Shown: piece after piece, positions 14,006 to 14,378 of the stretch
How positions within the stretch are numbered: the first letter of the stretch is position 1
Layout of the letters: every line of letters starts with the position of its first letter
NCBI GenBank assembly: GCA_945836355.1
Contig: CAMALD010000007.1
Coordinates: 1 to 14,378, forward strand
Direction: 5' to 3'
DNA: 14,378 nucleotides
Source of the DNA: an uncultured Lachnospiraceae bacterium
GTDB taxonomy: Bacteria > Bacillota > Clostridia > Lachnospirales > Lachnospiraceae
Program-made: the position numbers and the translations under genes
The notes under the pieces: generated by a model
Seen by the model: the letters and a program-made list of their open reading frames with translations, nothing else
What the model was told of the DNA's origin: nothing
The model's database searches: none

Positions 14006-14060
14006 TATTTCAGTGTTATTTCAGTGTTATTTCAGTGTTATCTCAATGCTATTTCAGCAT
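14006..14060. repeat. five tandem 11-bp repeats upstream of the GNAT gene
   Basis: TATTTCAGTGT occurs three times exactly (14006-14016, 14017-14027, 14028-14038), then TATCTCAATGC and TATTTCAGCAT. The period of 11 bp is close to one helical turn. On the minus strand each exact unit reads ACACTGAAATA. The last two units also contain a 6-bp hairpin, AATGCT (14045-14050) with AGCATT (14056-14061). They sit between the ABC exporter stop and the probable GNAT promoter. Confidence 0.85.
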
Positions 14061-14105
14061 TCTATCATCACGCATGCATTCGTTCTGCCGTCAAAACACA
14101 AGCCA

Positions 14106-14378
14106 TTACGAAGCCTCTCCGATATATTTTCCTGCCTGTGCATGCCACATCTGAGCATACTTTCCGTCCATTGCCAGCAGCTCCTCATGCGTTCCCTGCT
14201 CAATAATACGTCCCTTTTCCAACATAAAAATGCGGTCGGCATTTCTAGTAGTGGACAGTCGGTGGGAAATATAGAACACCGTCTTGTTCTTTGCCGCTTC
14301 ATGCATTGCCTTATTCAAATTGTACTCTGCAATCGGGTCCAGCGCACTGGATGGTTCATCCATCGCGAGAATGTCCGC
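14106..14378 (-). CDS. ABC exporter ATP-binding domain, C-terminal part (5' truncated by window)
   Basis: The frame enters from the window edge reading [20 protein letters not shown], which is Walker B plus D-loop. It continues to the switch histidine in VFYISHRLS and ends [20 protein letters not shown] with MWHAQAGKY. This is the last 90 residues of the nucleotide-binding domain of a type-IV (MsbA/LmrA-like, subfamily B) exporter; the membrane domain, Walker A and signature lie outside. The TAA at 14106 ends the gene. ATG codons inside the visible part are not true starts. The substrate cannot be inferred. It is followed by the 11-bp repeats and the GNAT gene on the same strand. Confidence 0.88.
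   Translation of the reverse strand, partial: ADILAMDEPSSALDPIAEYNLNKAMHEAAKNKTVFYISHRLSTTRNADRIFMLEKGRIIEQGTHEELLAMDGKYAQMWHAQAGKYIGEAS

Noticed and set aside
14006..14060. CRISPR array
   Set aside because: Units are 11 bp and directly abutting with no spacers.

Overview
The window looks like chromosome of an anaerobic Clostridia, most likely Lachnospiraceae (Roseburia/Agathobacter/Lachnospira-like). The grounds are an oxygen-sensitive pyruvate formate-lyase with its activase, a PerR-type regulator beside a reverse rubrerythrin, an archaeal-type aspartyl-tRNA synthetase, strong AGGAGG-like ribosome sites and Gram-positive promoters. No tRNA, rRNA, CRISPR array or intact mobile element is visible.

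Layout. (1) 1-840: AT-rich accessory DNA with the 3' end of an ATPase/nuclease-like gene (DUF234 type), followed by remnants of a DUF4062 gene, an unidentified gene and a GNAT gene. (2) 942-4121, minus: an SCP2-domain protein, tldD and tldE. (3) 4405-6241, minus: a YtrA-like GntR repressor and a DUF5808-like membrane protein behind a promoter embedded in a nested palindrome. (4) 6328-8243, minus: aspS behind a long leader. (5) 8280-9510, plus: perR-like regulator and reverse rubrerythrin, each with the same operator at the same place in its promoter. (6) 9639-12864, plus: pflB and pflA, separated by a strong terminator. (7) 12925-14378, minus: a family-6-like DNA glycosylase, a GNAT acetyltransferase behind 11-bp tandem repeats, and the 3' end of an ABC exporter gene.

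The most interesting item is the aspS leader. A good minus-strand promoter drives a transcript with a ribosome site and an 18-codon peptide, MKAFFSFIANRDDDRLRL, whose Asn-Arg-Asp-Asp-Asp run lies just before a chain of mutually exclusive RNA pairings that ends in an intrinsic terminator. This has the layout of ribosome-mediated transcription attenuation of an aspartyl-tRNA synthetase by Asp/Asn codons, in a group where T-boxes usually do this job; no T-box was found by eye. A second item is a compact structured repeat present twice (about 4212-4336 and 7880-8008): a 10-base core, a covarying 3-bp mini-hairpin and a third hairpin that differs in sequence, in identical contiguous order.

The perR/rubrerythrin pair looks like a self-contained peroxide-defence module, which suits the oxygen-sensitive glycyl-radical enzyme encoded next to it.
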